Shown here in pieces: positions 1 to 10,822 of a DNA stretch of 18,109 bases. The stretch comes from Gnomoniopsis sp. IMI 355080. Its lineage: Eukaryota; Ascomycota; Sordariomycetes; Diaporthales; Gnomoniaceae. Made by a program: the position numbers and the translations under genes. How positions within the stretch are numbered: position 1 is the stretch's first letter; each line of letters starts with the position of its first letter. The stretch lies in assembly GCA_027946555.1 (NCBI GenBank), contig JAPEVC010000397.1:1-18109 (forward strand). Reading direction: 5' to 3'. The notes beneath the pieces are model-generated. The model did no database searches. It was not told the origin of the DNA and saw nothing but the letters and a program-made list of their open reading frames with translations.

Positions 1-118
1 CATTCACTACACCCATTCACTACACCCATTCACTACACCCATTCACTACACCCATTCACTACACCCATTCACTACACTCATTCATCATACCCATCTTTTA
101 TAAACCCATTCACTACAC
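1..118. repeat. 13-bp minisatellite
   Basis: Six uninterrupted copies of a 13-bp unit (CATTCACTACACC) fill positions 1-78, the last with one changed base. A degenerate stretch follows, then a 12-base partial copy at 107-118. The array starts at base 1, so it probably extends beyond the window. It does not resemble the TTAGGG-type telomere repeat. The six inner copies are almost identical, which suggests recent expansion or homogenisation. Confidence 0.95.
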
Positions 119-3100
119 ATAATCTCTACACCCTTCCTTTATCATGCATCACCAATACCAAATATTAAACTTCCCTGGGGAAAAAATGGATTCAGAAAGA
201 GGAGGGAGGGGAGCGAAATCGGATTTTGCAGCCTCCACGCGGCGCTCCCTGGGAACACTTCCCACGAACATGTCCACCTGGGCATTTCGTGATGAAGAAG
301 CCAATGCAAGACGTAACCTCGCTCCCTCTATACATACTCTATGACACACGACCACGTCCAGATACCTATCTACCTAAGTAGGTACACAACAAAACCTCCC
401 GATTCGATGCCAAATCCAGATCCGGCCCATATCTGAAAATACCTCTTTTAACCCATAAACTCCATACGCACCATAAAAGAATGATCTTTTCCAGTCCTCT
501 CGTCTCGGTCTGTACCACATAATGTCGACTTGATCAAGCCGTGACACGGAAAACCCGGAAGAGTGACATCAAAAAGGACCCCATGGGTACGGGGTGCATA
601 CAGATATCCCACACTCAAAGTTCTGCATGCCCATGGGAGCCTGAGAGGTTGCTTTTAGGCAGCCTGGTGCAGGTGTGGTATGGGGTCCCACTCACCGTTA
701 ATGTGCGTTCTCGACAGTGGCACATTCATCCTCGGGGTCATCATCATCTTGCCTTCTACCTCTTGTTGACCACGATATCGATGTGTTTTTCCAAGTCTCC
801 GGACTTCTCTGGCTGCTTTCCATTCTCTCGGTCGACCTTATGTGCGCTTCACATACGCTACTTGCAGCCGCGACCAACCTTGGAGCCCATTGGCACCACG
901 CCGAAGTCAACAGATCTTAGCCTGGATCAGCAGCAACAGAATCTGAATTCCGGTTGACAGGTCACGACCCACAAACCTATACCGCCGCGTGGGGTGGGCT
1001 GAGCATCAAGTCAACTGTCGCACGACCCAGGCACGAAAAGCACGTGTCATCACGGCCTCATTACTGGCACATGGCTCAACACCGTCCGCGCCACCTTCCG
1101 TCGCCACTGTTATCTACGTAAATACCAAGGTAGCTGTCAAATTAAAGCTTGTCTCATCACAACAGATGGCATGAGCATCGGCCAATTGGCTGAGCTTGAG
1201 GTGTCCAGGCTTTTGGGCATGAGAGGTGGAATCACGAGATAGGTCCCAAGCACAGCATGGATGGATGCTCTGAAGGCCAGGAAGCGCATTTTCACGCAAA
1301 ATTGATAGAAAGACAAACCACTTTCATTAATTATCTTCCCATCATCCACATCTAGCTGCACGACCTCAAGACGTCCCCCTTCGTCCGCTGCAGCACTCCA
1401 CCAGCACCTACACACCAACAACGTCCCTGAGGACAGTCGTGAAGCTGACAACATGTAATAGGTCCTTCTTCACCTCGCCGGCAAGCCGACGATGGCAATG
1501 AAAGACATCACGATCCGGGCGGCCCCCACTCCAAGCAGTGTGATAGGAGGGTTGCCCAATCAAAAATTGTGCACTGGGACAAACTCACCAAGGTACCGGT
1601 CCGTAGGCCAAGCCTGGGATTGTCTCACCTACCTACCCGCATTGCGCCTGGGTAGCAGTACTTGTGGGGCTCTGGGTCTGAACACCACAGGTGCGGTATA
1701 GGTGTGTTATTGAAGCAAGAAGAAAGAGAAGAGAAACCGACGAACAGGCGGGAGACAGCCCCGATATATATATTCTTCAGGACCAGAATCCTGATTACGT
1801 GATCCAACCGCACGCCGCCTTCCGGCAGAAAAGAAGGCAGACATTGTGTTGAGGACTGGGGTGCTTGGTTGAGAAGGAGGAAGGAGCGCGGAGCGCGGTG
1901 CCCGCACTGTGACCAGCGAGATTTGAGTAGTCGAGCACAGTGTGTATGTAGCTTGGGTGAACCTCTAGGCAGACGTGGAAAGGCACGATATGACGGAATT
2001 GAAATGGTTGGAGCAAATGATGGGAAGGTGCAGTCGCTATCCACTTATGGCAGGTGAGCTCCAGTGTCGAAGATGGCGGAGAAGGGAAGACAAGCAGAAA
2101 GGGTTTCTGTATATATGGCTATACAGCACCAGTGCACCGCAATTATGGGGGTGTTTGGCAGAGGTGACTTATACGTTGATCTGTAACGATGTCCAGTCTG
2201 TTGGCCAAAGGACATCCTTGGAAGTCTGCACACCAAGCACGAATACATTTCCTTCGAGTGCTCACATCGCCGTCTAATGCAGGTGACTTGCGCATTCTGT
2301 TGGACTATTTGACGGACCTTGAGATTTCGTGATCAGAGAGGAACATACGCCAATCCGATGTCGAGGTTATCTGTGCAAACAGCAGCTGATACCCGAGCCA
2401 GCCCTGGAGGATTCTCGACCTCGTCCATGCTTGATGAACGACCGTCGCCACAGCAGCCCTTAAGGACATCCTTTTCCAATGACACGCTCGATCTACTCTT
2501 CACGTCGAGACTAAAACGACCCTGACTTGGGCCCAGTCATCCATACCGCGAGACATGCAGTTCGCTTTTCGAATGCAGACGGATATAATGAGAAGACTTC
2601 AAGGAGGCAAGGAGATCCATAGGATATACGTACACAGGCTATTTGACAGGACCTGAGGTTTGATGCGCAGGCAAAGACGGTAGAGAGCCACGGGCCCAGA
2701 TTCTGGCAGACATGGATGCTGTCGAATCTAATGCCACCATGCCTTCGCAATGGCTTTCGATGGTCTCTCAAGAGCGCAGAGTTCTCGGTCTTTGCCCATG
2801 TCAGGGACACTTGTCTAAGCACAAGGCGCCTGTCTCAGTACAAGAGACCTTGTGGCAGCCAATGTCGTTAGAGGTATGGAGGCCAGCTTTCCTCCACAAA
2901 ATAATACTCTTGCTAATCTATGTTCTCTTCGAGAACCTAAGGGATCTACCCGCGCTCCGTCTTTCTATCATTTCGAAGCCGAAAGCCAAGCTCATTGTTA
3001 GGGGAAATGACCATGAACGCACATGGTACCTAGGTTGATGGCCTACCGAGTTACAATCGCTCCTCACGCTCACATGCACGCAATTCCTTATCTTACTTGA

Positions 3101-3397
3101 CTTCTAGGATCGCGGGAGTTCGTGGCTTATGATTCGCCACTGCGTCCCACAGAGAACGAATGTGTCGTCGATAGGCTCAGGCACCAACCTTGACTTTCAA
3201 GGTTGCCAAAGCAGCCTTTATAATTTTCGAAGTTGATTGGCAACGTCAACGGGCGCTGGTCATGTATAGCTAGGTACAGGTATATAATGAAGTCAGATGA
3301 GCAACGCCAGGACGTTAAGCTTTAGCCGCTATTTCCAGGAACCTGATCGGCATCGGAAGAGGGGGTTGATTACATCCACCTGATGGATGGCGTCGTT
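119..3397. other. Gene-poor spacer, no convincing gene
   Basis: I see no recognisable protein, tRNA or rRNA here. Open frames on both strands are at most 139 codons; the longest ones open from GTG rather than ATG, overlap each other on opposite strands and have no family-like motifs. The longest ATG-started frame (2712-3038, +, 108 codons) has no recognisable domain. Notable contents are a near-palindromic TACCTAA/GTAGGTA at about 370-383, an 18-bp word at 1564-1581 that recurs in the intron of the HET gene, a TACCTAGGT at 3027-3035, and inverted repeats at 3185-3244. A short unconserved gene or a non-coding transcript cannot be excluded. Confidence 0.6.
3185..3244. repeat. Nested short inverted repeats
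   Basis: Positions 3185-3193 and 3197-3205 form a perfect 9-bp inverted repeat around a 3-nt loop (CAACCTTGA-ctt-TCAAGGTTG). Overlapping it, GTTGCCAA at 3202-3209 pairs perfectly with TTGGCAAC at 3237-3244. The two structures share bases, so they are alternatives. They lie about 310-370 bp upstream of the deaminase start. They could be a structured RNA, a protein-binding palindrome or a small mobile-element remnant; the sequence does not decide. Confidence 0.5.
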
Positions 3398-3439
3398 CGG
3401 ATCCCGCCGGACTCCCGCGGCAGTTCGGACGGCGACCGG
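3398..3439. promoter_or_regulatory. CGG/CCG-rich putative regulatory block
   Basis: At least eight CGG or CCG triplets crowd into 42 bp, 116 bp before the deaminase ATG, in both inverted and direct arrangements. Fungal Zn2Cys6 (Gal4-type) regulators bind pairs of CGG triplets, so this is a plausible activator-binding region. The spacing does not match one factor I can name, and G+C-rich promoter sequence alone could produce the pattern. Confidence 0.25.
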
Positions 3440-3554
3440 CCCTTGAAGACCTTCTTAGTACAGACTTATCCTTAAATACTCACAAAACTTTCAACCTACT
3501 TTCTGGTCGGCTCGAATTCGTCTCCGCGTGCACGTGCTCTCAACCGCAGCAACA

Positions 3555-4220
3555 ATGCCCACAAATCACCACCCCTCCGCGCTTCTAAACGCAATCCTCA
3601 CCACTACCGAATCCGCCATTATCCCACTCACCAGTGCCGGCGTCCGGTCCGGCTGCAAACTCTTTGGCGCCGCCATCCTGCGCCGATCGGACCTCCAGCC
3701 CCATACCGTCGCCACCAACAATGAGCGCCTGTCGCCGCTGTTGCATGGCGAGATCAACTGCATCCAGGACTTCTTCACAAACCCTGCCTACAACACGCCA
3801 GAGAACCCTCGGCCAGAGACCAAGGATTGTGTCTTTTTCGCCACGCATGAGCCGTGTAGTCTGTGCCTGAGCGGGATTACCTGGGCGGGGTTCAAGGAAT
3901 TCTACTATTTGTTCACGTACGAGGATTCGAGGGACTTGTTTGGAATTCCGTATGATATCGATATTCTGCAGGAGGTGTTTAAGGTGAAGGCGAAGGGGGA
4001 GGGGGAGGAGGCACTGCGAGAAAGAGAGCTTTATAATCGGAAGAATAAATTTTTCGAGGGGAGGAGCTTGAGGGACTTGGTGATGCAGATTGAGGATGAA
4101 GAAGAGAGGAGGAAATGGGAGGGGGAGATTGCGAGGATCAAGGTCAAGTATAATGAGCTGTCTGATACGTATCAGGAGGGAAAGAAGAACGGGGTAGAGA
4201 CAGCGAGCGTTTGGCAATAG
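3555..4220 (+). CDS. Zinc-dependent nucleoside/base deaminase (CDA fold)
   Basis: This encodes a 221-aa, probably soluble protein of the cytidine/deoxycytidylate deaminase superfamily. The catalytic signature is complete: H64-G-E66 (zinc ligand and general acid/base) and P100-C101-x-x-C104 (the two cysteine zinc ligands). HGE rather than HAE occurs in fungal cytosine deaminase as well as in some tRNA and guanine deaminases, so the substrate cannot be read from the motif. The core occupies about residues 8-125. Residues 140-210 form a highly charged, probably helical tail that small free-base deaminases lack. I chose the ATG at 3555 because the frame upstream opens only from GTG, and ACAATGCC has an A at -3. 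It is a single exon. The 3' half is conspicuously purine-rich (GAG, AGG, AAG codons). It is convergent with the ankyrin-HET gene, 516 bp apart, with no sign of a shared pathway. The family call is secure; the reaction is unknown. Confidence 0.9.
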   Translation: MPTNHHPSALLNAILTTTESAIIPLTSAGVRSGCKLFGAAILRRSDLQPHTVATNNERLSPLLHGEINCIQDFFTNPAYNTPENPRPETKDCVFFATHEPCSLCLSGITWAGFKEFYYLFTYEDSRDLFGIPYDIDILQEVFKVKAKGEGEEALRERELYNRKNKFFEGRSLRDLVMQIEDEEERRKWEGEIARIKVKYNELSDTYQEGKKNGVETASVWQ

Positions 4221-4736
4221 GGTTTTATAGTAGCAGTGCAAAGGTCTTCGCGACGACCAAGCCGGATTCTTCTGGCTAGTGGGCCTAGGGATGATGTCTT
4301 CTATGTTGATGGAGATGGGTTATATTCTGAACTCTTAGAGTATTTGGCCGTCCTTGATACTTGCACCTCTGCAGAGGGCGCAGGTTTTCTCGTCCATAGA
4401 TGAGAATAATGATTCCACTCTGCCCGTTTGAATTTAAACACTGAAAGGACGGTCACCGGAATGATTCGGGCTCGCATATGGTAGGTTTTTTTTTTTATTC
4501 TTTTTTCTTTCTCGTGAATTAATACTGGTGACCCACTTATTTTACCTTGCTATAGCTATCGCAGCCTGCAGTACCGGCGTGGGTGTGATCGCAAAAAAAC
4601 GTGGCCCACCGAGGAGAATCTCATTACCTAGGTATCTCATTGCTGCACCTATGCAGGACACGGAATTGGGAGAACTCAAAAGCCTTGAAATGAAATCGCT
4701 CGTTCCTGGATGTCATAGACATCGCTCGTAAGATAT
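4221..4736. other. Convergent intergenic region
   Basis: This spacer separates the 3' ends of the deaminase (+) and the ankyrin-HET gene (-), so it should hold both terminators. It contains a perfect 12-bp palindrome CCTCTGCAGAGG at 4366-4377, a T-rich run at 4486-4513 with 11 consecutive T, and the palindrome TACCTAGGTA at 4625-4634. A short frame at 4528-4731 opens from GTG and looks non-coding. Confidence 0.6.
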
Positions 4737-7700
4737 CTATCGAAGTTCAAATCGCTCAACCGTAGCATCTGCTTTCAAATCTTCCAGCGTCTTCATCTTA
4801 TCCGTTGTGTGGAGCATGAAAATCGAGTCCACGTACTCGAACCATTGCGCTTCGCCTTCATTCTCTCTCGGAGTCAAGAGGCTCAGTGCATAGGAGCCTT
4901 TGAGCAGCGCAATTATCATCCCCTTCTTGGCCTCACCCTTGCTCACCATCCCGATATAGCCATCCTCCGTAAGCACGATATCACGATCATATCGCAATCT
5001 GTCCTCCATCTTCTTGCAAATCTCCAAATTGCACTCGCAACGACTCAATAAATGCCCTTCCACTGCCGTCCCTGGCTCGCACCAAGCGTTGGTCGCATTC
5101 GGTGAATAGTTTGGAGGTGGATTGGACCATTCTGGAGTCTCGCTGTCGACCGAGAGCCTCCATGCGAGATAAGCAAAGATTTCTTCATCTTCCTCGCGGC
5201 ATTCCCCCCATATCTTGAAGAGTGTCTCACAAATTGCATGTCCATAGATGTTCTCGTAGGGTTGCTCAATGATGTGCCTGTTGGTATCTTGTTCCGGGTC
5301 CTTCCGGTAGCCTGGGAAACCATCGTAGAATCCACGTTTGAGGCCCGCAAGTGCCTGGACGATCGACTTGACTATATCATAAACTTCTGCTTCTCTGATA
5401 ATTGATGAAACGAGTGCAACCTTTCCCAAAGCGCTTCCATCGATATGAAGCGACACGGACGTGGTGGTTGTTGGTCGGCCCTGGATGAAGTCTTCAAAGC
5501 TTGGCGTGGGTTCAGAGAAAGGACGCTCTAGAAGATCCATATGAGACAACCGGTATGTCAAATCAGGTACCCAGGTTGGTAGTGCCTTCATCGTCTTGGT
5601 GCTGTAACGGCAGCTAAGGTTCCACACCCACATTTCAGGCAATTGCAAGCGCCTCGAATCATCGATGAAGTAGCGAACAGCCCCAACGAAAACGTCCCGA
5701 GTCGTCATGTTATAATCGATTTGAGGAGCCTTGACGGCTGTTTGCGTGGCCACAGAGAGCCGGATGACGGCGAAGATCTTGTCCCGAGGATCTTTAGCAT
5801 CGAGTAGTCTTATGAACTTGACCGCTTCCTCCAAATTCAGTCCCCCCTCCCTGGAAAAAATACTATGCGCCTGCACAATGTAGTGGAAGCCGGGGTTCGA
5901 TCCAACTTGCTCCATCGCTTGGTACGCTACAAGCGCACATTTGAACTTTTCCCAAGGACAATGATTGCTCCCGCAGAGGACCAGCCCTCGTGTACCAGAT
6001 AGGACAATCTCTTGAAAGATCCAGGCGCGTGTGAAATACGAATTTAAATACAGCTCGCGCACACCTCTGACGGCGGCTCTACTCTTTTTGACATCGTTGG
6101 CCAACTTTGTCATGTGCTCGCTTGTTTGGATTGGCATGGAATTCATCGATTCGTCTTCATGCTTCGGTAGTAAGCCATGCAGCGCTGAAAGAGCATCAAA
6201 AGTGTCGAAAGCTGCCCTCGTGAGTTCGGTCTCTTCACCGACCCACATCAGCACCACGGTTGCCAAGCGGAAGATTTCGGTCATCATGGCCACTTGTTCG
6301 TTGCGTTCTCCTGTGTCTGCTTGGTTGATACACACGGCATCAACCCAAAGAGATCTTGTGTCCGTCTCGAGCCGTAGCCTTTCCAGGGCAGCCTTGCAGT
6401 TGGGAGTTACATCGATTGTCCAATATTGGTTACATTGCACTGGTATCGTGCCGCGGCTTTCCTTCCATTCGTATGATAGAGCTTCGAACTGAGGGGATCG
6501 GAGTTTATCGAGGGCCAACTCTGTGAGCTCAAAAGATATGGCGTCGCCTTTTCCGCCTGGTTGAAGTTCTAGGACGCGGATGTGGCCTTTTTGGAGTGGG
6601 CGATACTGATATTTCGACCTTTGGAAAGTACTTTCTTGTTGACCCCGGCTCAAGGCCATCTTGGCTTTCAGTCGCAGAGTCTTCGCCTGAGACAGCAACT
6701 TAACGACGGGCTCGTGGCTCTTCTCTTTAGCATAAGATATCGCTGTTCGCCCATCATCGTTTCTATGGTGGACTGCTGCACCCGCCTCTATGAGCATCCT
6801 GACGACCATGTAGTGCCCTTGTTTGGAGGCTAAAATGATTGGTGTATTCTTAGCATCGGAGAGATGATCTACCTCTGCATCATGGTGAATGAGCAATTGG
6901 ACAAGGCTTTCTGCCCCATTCCACGCAGCCTGGCACAAGGGCGAAAAGTTACAACGTGATTCCGGTCTGTGCTGCGCATCTCTCTCTAGTAAGGCCCTTG
7001 CCGTGTCATGATGTCCCTCATCGACGGCCAGCAGAAGAGGTGTGCGTCCATAATAGTTCGCAGCTTCGATGTTTGCTCCGTGTTGAAGCAGGGCCATTGC
7101 AACCGCTGTATGGCCCCAGAATGCCGCGTAACATAGTGGCGTCTCCCCACAATCCGTGGTTTTGGTTTCCAGCTTAGAGCCAAGCTGAATCAAAAGCTCC
7201 ACAGTTGTCTCTTTTCCCGCCCTTGCGGCGTGATGCAGCGGTGTTGACCCCCCAAAGTTGTCGCGAAAATTCAGTCTGCAGCCTGCTCTTCGCAGCGTTT
7301 TAACGATCGAATTATGCCCCTGGAAGACAGCATGGATAAATGCAGTCATTCCTTTCACATCCGTTGTTTCTGTTTTTGCGTTCCAGTCGAGAAGTGTTGT
7401 GACGGCAACATCTTGGCCATTGCGCGTAGCCTCAATGATCGGGGGCATGACCTTTATGCCTTGATACCCCTTCCCGTCAACATCGACCCCTATCTTTAGC
7501 AGCCGTACCATTTCGGCTACTCTTCCAAAGTAAGAGGCAAATGCAAGAGCCTCAGCGTTCTGCATACTGCTTGAACCAGCGCTGGTTTCGGGAGGAGGAG
7601 GTGTGGGTGGAACCCATAGAGAAGGATAGGGTTTATCACTAGGAGAATTGCTGTTGCGAAGCAAAAGCTTCGTAATGTCGGTGAGTCCTTTGGCCGAGGC

Positions 7701-9717
7701 GAAATCATAAGGAGACATGCCGTAAACGGTTTCGGTATCTGGATTGGCTCCTTCCTCCAGCAGCAAGCCCACAACCTCAGCGCGTCCTTGCTGCGCGGCT
7801 GCGGACAGGGGTGTCTGACCGTCACAGTCTGGAGTGTCGACGGAGGCCTTGTCTCTCATTGCGCTCAGGAGTTGGCCTACGACGTTATCATATCCATTTC
7901 TTGAAGCCCACCACAGCGGTGACTCGCCGTTCGCGCCCTGTACTTGCACATTCGCGCCTTGCGAGATCAGCAAGGCAACAACGAGCGCATGGCCGTTCTG
8001 CGCAGCTGCCGATAGGGCTGTCTGACCGTTGGCATCTTCTGCATCCAGCTCCACACCGTTGTTGAGAGACTTTTTGACCCGTGTCAAGTTGCCTTTGCTC
8101 GCGTCGGCCACAAGATTTGCGACTGACTGCGATATTGATTGCTGTATTGATCGAATACTGACGGGCTTGCTTTCACGCAGGATCTTCGCAAGTTCACCGT
8201 GGCCTTGTTTCTCTGCGATAAACTGCGCATTGCGTCCCTCATCGGTTTCGTCCGCTGGATTTGCTCCTGCCAGCAAGAGGGCCTGGACAATCTCTGTCAT
8301 CCCACCATGCGCGGCCAAATGCAGAGGCTTCCAGGAGTCCCTTCGCATTGCTTCAATATCAGCGCCCCTATCGAGCAGAAATAATGCCGCATCATGGTGT
8401 CTGTGCCCCACTGCCAACATCAAAGGTGTTTCGTCGTAGACGGTCTTGGTATCGAGTCCGATATCAAGATCGAGAAATTCCCTGATGGTTGCAACCTGGC
8501 CCGCAGAGCTTGCAAGATGAAGCACATTCCAGCCATTTTTGTCGGTGATCGTATAATCGGCTCCCAATTGTAATAGATGACAAACACTCTCCAAATTTCC
8601 CTGCCTGGCAGCGACAAGTAATGGCGAGCGTCCGTCTTGATCTTTACCTTCTATGGCGGCTCCGTTCTCAAATAAGTATTGTATAGTCTCAACATGATTG
8701 TGGGAACATGCTAGCATGAGTGGGTCGACTCCATCGTTGTTCCTCACGTTGATATTCGCTTGGCTATCCACAAGTATTTTCGCAATATCGGTAAACCCAA
8801 GCCGGGTCGCAAACATCAATGCTGTCCATCCGTTGTTTGTTTCGCTATCCACGTCAAATCCGTACTCGGGGTCGAGAACCATCCTGACCACAGAAGCCGC
8901 ATTACCTGCCACCGCAGAGTGTAGAATTGTCCATCCATCGGCGTCTCTGATGTTGATTTCGACCCCTTTTCCGCTGAAATATCGACTAAAGTATGGTTGT
9001 CAGCTTGACGGCGGACGGTGCAAATTGTGCACTGGGACACGCATTTGCTCACATTATGGATGGGTGATTACGCCTTGCCGCGACGTGAAGGGTACTGCCA
9101 CCGATGCCGTCCGAATTGATGGCAGCCCCTAGTTCAACAAGAAGCTGCACTGCTCCCAAATGACCATGAGCACATGCGATGTCCAGTGCTGATATTCCAT
9201 GGCTCATGCGGCAGTCAATTCCTGCATTCCAGTGATTCACAAGAAGTCGGATGATCTCGCAGTGGCCACCTTCAGCCGCCAGGTGTAATGGTGTACATCC
9301 TTGGTCGTTTGTGGAAAGAATGTCGGCACCAAGAGATCTCAATAATTCCACCTCCTCGAGACCACCCTCGAGCGCTGCCAAATGAAGGGCAGTGAATCCT
9401 TCATCGTCCTTTGCTAAGACAAGTTCTGGTCTAGCTCTAGCCAAGTTTTTCAAGACCTTTCCAGCACCTTCCGGTAGATTCACAGCTGCTAAATGCATCG
9501 CAGTTTCGCCTGATGCACCTTTGGACTCCGCATCAGCGTTGAAAGTATCAATGAGGGTTTCTACAAGCTCTGAAAACCCGTGCTGAGCAGCCCACCTAAG
9601 CGCCTCGTTCGTGTCCAAGCTGTCGGCCCCACTACCCGTGAAATTGGGGCTGAAGCCTTTATCTAGCAACATCCGTCCAAAGTTCGAGCGTCTTGGAATT
9701 GGTTCGGGGTCAGGCAT
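4737..9717 (-). CDS. Giant ankyrin-repeat protein with C-terminal HET domain
   Basis: Two exons (9717-9053 and 8985-4737) encode 1637 aa ending in TAG. Residues about 35-990 hold roughly 28 ankyrin repeats (G-x-T-P-L-H-x-A-A type). They form blocks separated by a short linker near 495-510 and a proline/serine-rich linker (VPPTPPPPETSAGSSS) at 680-695. Residues about 1016-1300 are a HET domain, with its three hallmark blocks: FEALSYEW at 1055-1062, LWVDAVCINQ at 1101-1110 followed by ER and a QVAMM motif, and RAWIFQE at 1208-1214. The C-terminus keeps the usual HET-protein tail, including DPRDKIFAV near 1287, TWVPDLT near 1359 and an IGMVSKGEAKKGMIIALL stretch near 1565. HET domains act in fungal incompatibility and programmed cell death, and ankyrin arrays bind protein ligands. 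By inference this is a recognition and death-effector protein. The ATG at 9717 has A at -3, and an in-frame TGA lies upstream with no other ATG between. No internal stop or frameshift is visible. An extra 5' exon is possible but not needed. Confidence 0.93.
8986..9052 (-). other. Spliceosomal intron in the ankyrin-HET gene
   Basis: This 67-nt intron has donor GTGAGC, branch site GCTGAC and acceptor TTTAG. Without splicing, the first exon stops at a TGA directly after codon ATG at 9054-9052, and the downstream frame opens only from GTG. Removing the intron joins the frames in phase 2 and completes an otherwise cut ankyrin repeat (GVEINIRDADGWTILHSAV). That restored repeat is strong evidence that the junction is right. 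The intron also carries the 18-bp word at 9022-9039 that recurs at 1564-1581. Confidence 0.93.
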
Positions 9718-10079
9718 TATGAGAGACGATGTGGGACGTTTACAGATCCTTAGTGGGGGACGGAACTGAAATATTCAGGATAGAAGGAGATCAGAAGGAA
9801 TAAAGAGAAGGGTGCTTGAGTATGGAGAGAAAGGCAATTCCTTCTGGTTCTCGATCAGCGAGACGCATGTGTCAGAGGTCAATGTGCGCCGGACATGTCA
9901 GCGCTAAATTTTGGCGTGACCTGGAATGCAGCCTGCAGTCTACATGTCGGCGTGGGTTGCAAACGAAAGATGACACACAGTACTGAAGTAGGTGTAGCTC
10001 TGCGAGATTTGTCAGAAAACTTCATCACGACTGGAGTATTGCGAAAATGATTGTCCAAAGGTGGTCACCCCCAATATGA
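9718..10079 (-). promoter_or_regulatory. Presumed upstream region of the ankyrin-HET gene
   Basis: This is the 5' flank of the minus-strand HET gene. No long open frame crosses it. A CTGAATATTTCAG string (minus strand, about 9765-9777) looks like a branch site plus acceptor, so a 5' leader intron or non-coding first exon is conceivable. I see no clear TATA box or known factor site. Confidence 0.3.
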
Positions 10080-10822
10080 TCATGTAATTACCTGGGTAAA
10101 TGGGAGAATGTGTGCGACACGCCCAGAAGCGTAAGCTAAAGTGTACTGAAGTAGCACTCCAGATGCAAAATGAGGGGCTTTGGAGGTCGGTAGCCTATGC
10201 CGTAACATGTTGATGCACAAGGTCAAATAATAACGAGTGTCGGGAGTTCGTAGGAACAGGTTGCCTAGGTATCTCATTCACAGAGAAACTACCTCTGTAT
10301 CTACTACGTAAATGCCCTAGATATAGACTCACTCTCAAGAATATTTTGACACATTCGACTGCAAGTCTATGAAGACCACGCATAGGAAACCGAACGAGCA
10401 ATAGCGGCATGATTATCTCTCATGGAGTTTATGTTCCTTTGGGCCTAGAAGATCAGTCAAAGCTTTTGAATTAGAACAATAATAGACTTTCAGGCCTTTT
10501 TACAGAGACTTCGACATGCCGCAGAATGGAGTACAAAAGTCATCTGTCATGTTGAACCACGATGAATAGAACTAGCTCGTGACAAGTTGGAGTGCCCTAG
10601 TTAATGGTCCTAGTATCCTTGTCTCATTTAGGTATAGAAGCTGTTAGTCTCTGCTTGAAGGGCGTCTAGTAACATAGGATATATACAGACGCAATTCACA
10701 CAGACTATCAGTAGAGATCACAAGCTTATAAAAAGCAACAGATTCATTAGTTCGAACACTGTGATACTTTTAGAGGCATCAGATTATCCAAGAATACTCA
10801 AATCTCCCAGGCAGTCATATTT

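Noticed and set aside
1..118. CRISPR-like or telomeric array
   Set aside because: The copies are directly adjacent with no spacers and the unit is not a telomere repeat; it is a plain minisatellite.
1625..2044. 139-codon minus-strand frame
   Set aside because: It opens from GTG, has no recognisable motif, and overlaps several equally long frames on both strands.
2712..3038. 108-codon ATG frame on the plus strand
   Set aside because: No domain or codon pattern stands out, and a frame of this length is expected by chance in a 3.4-kb spacer.
4528..4731. 67-codon plus-strand frame with a hydrophobic start
   Set aside because: It opens from GTG, not ATG, lies in the convergent 3' spacer and shows no domain; the signal-peptide look is probably chance.
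6031..6492. 153-codon plus-strand frame inside the HET gene
   Set aside because: It is antisense to the HET domain coding region and a composition shadow, with no motif of its own.
8816..9052. Minus-strand frame starting at 9052 across the exon junction
   Set aside because: It is the unspliced reading of the intron and a shifted reading of exon 2; splicing 8986-9052 gives a continuous ankyrin repeat instead.
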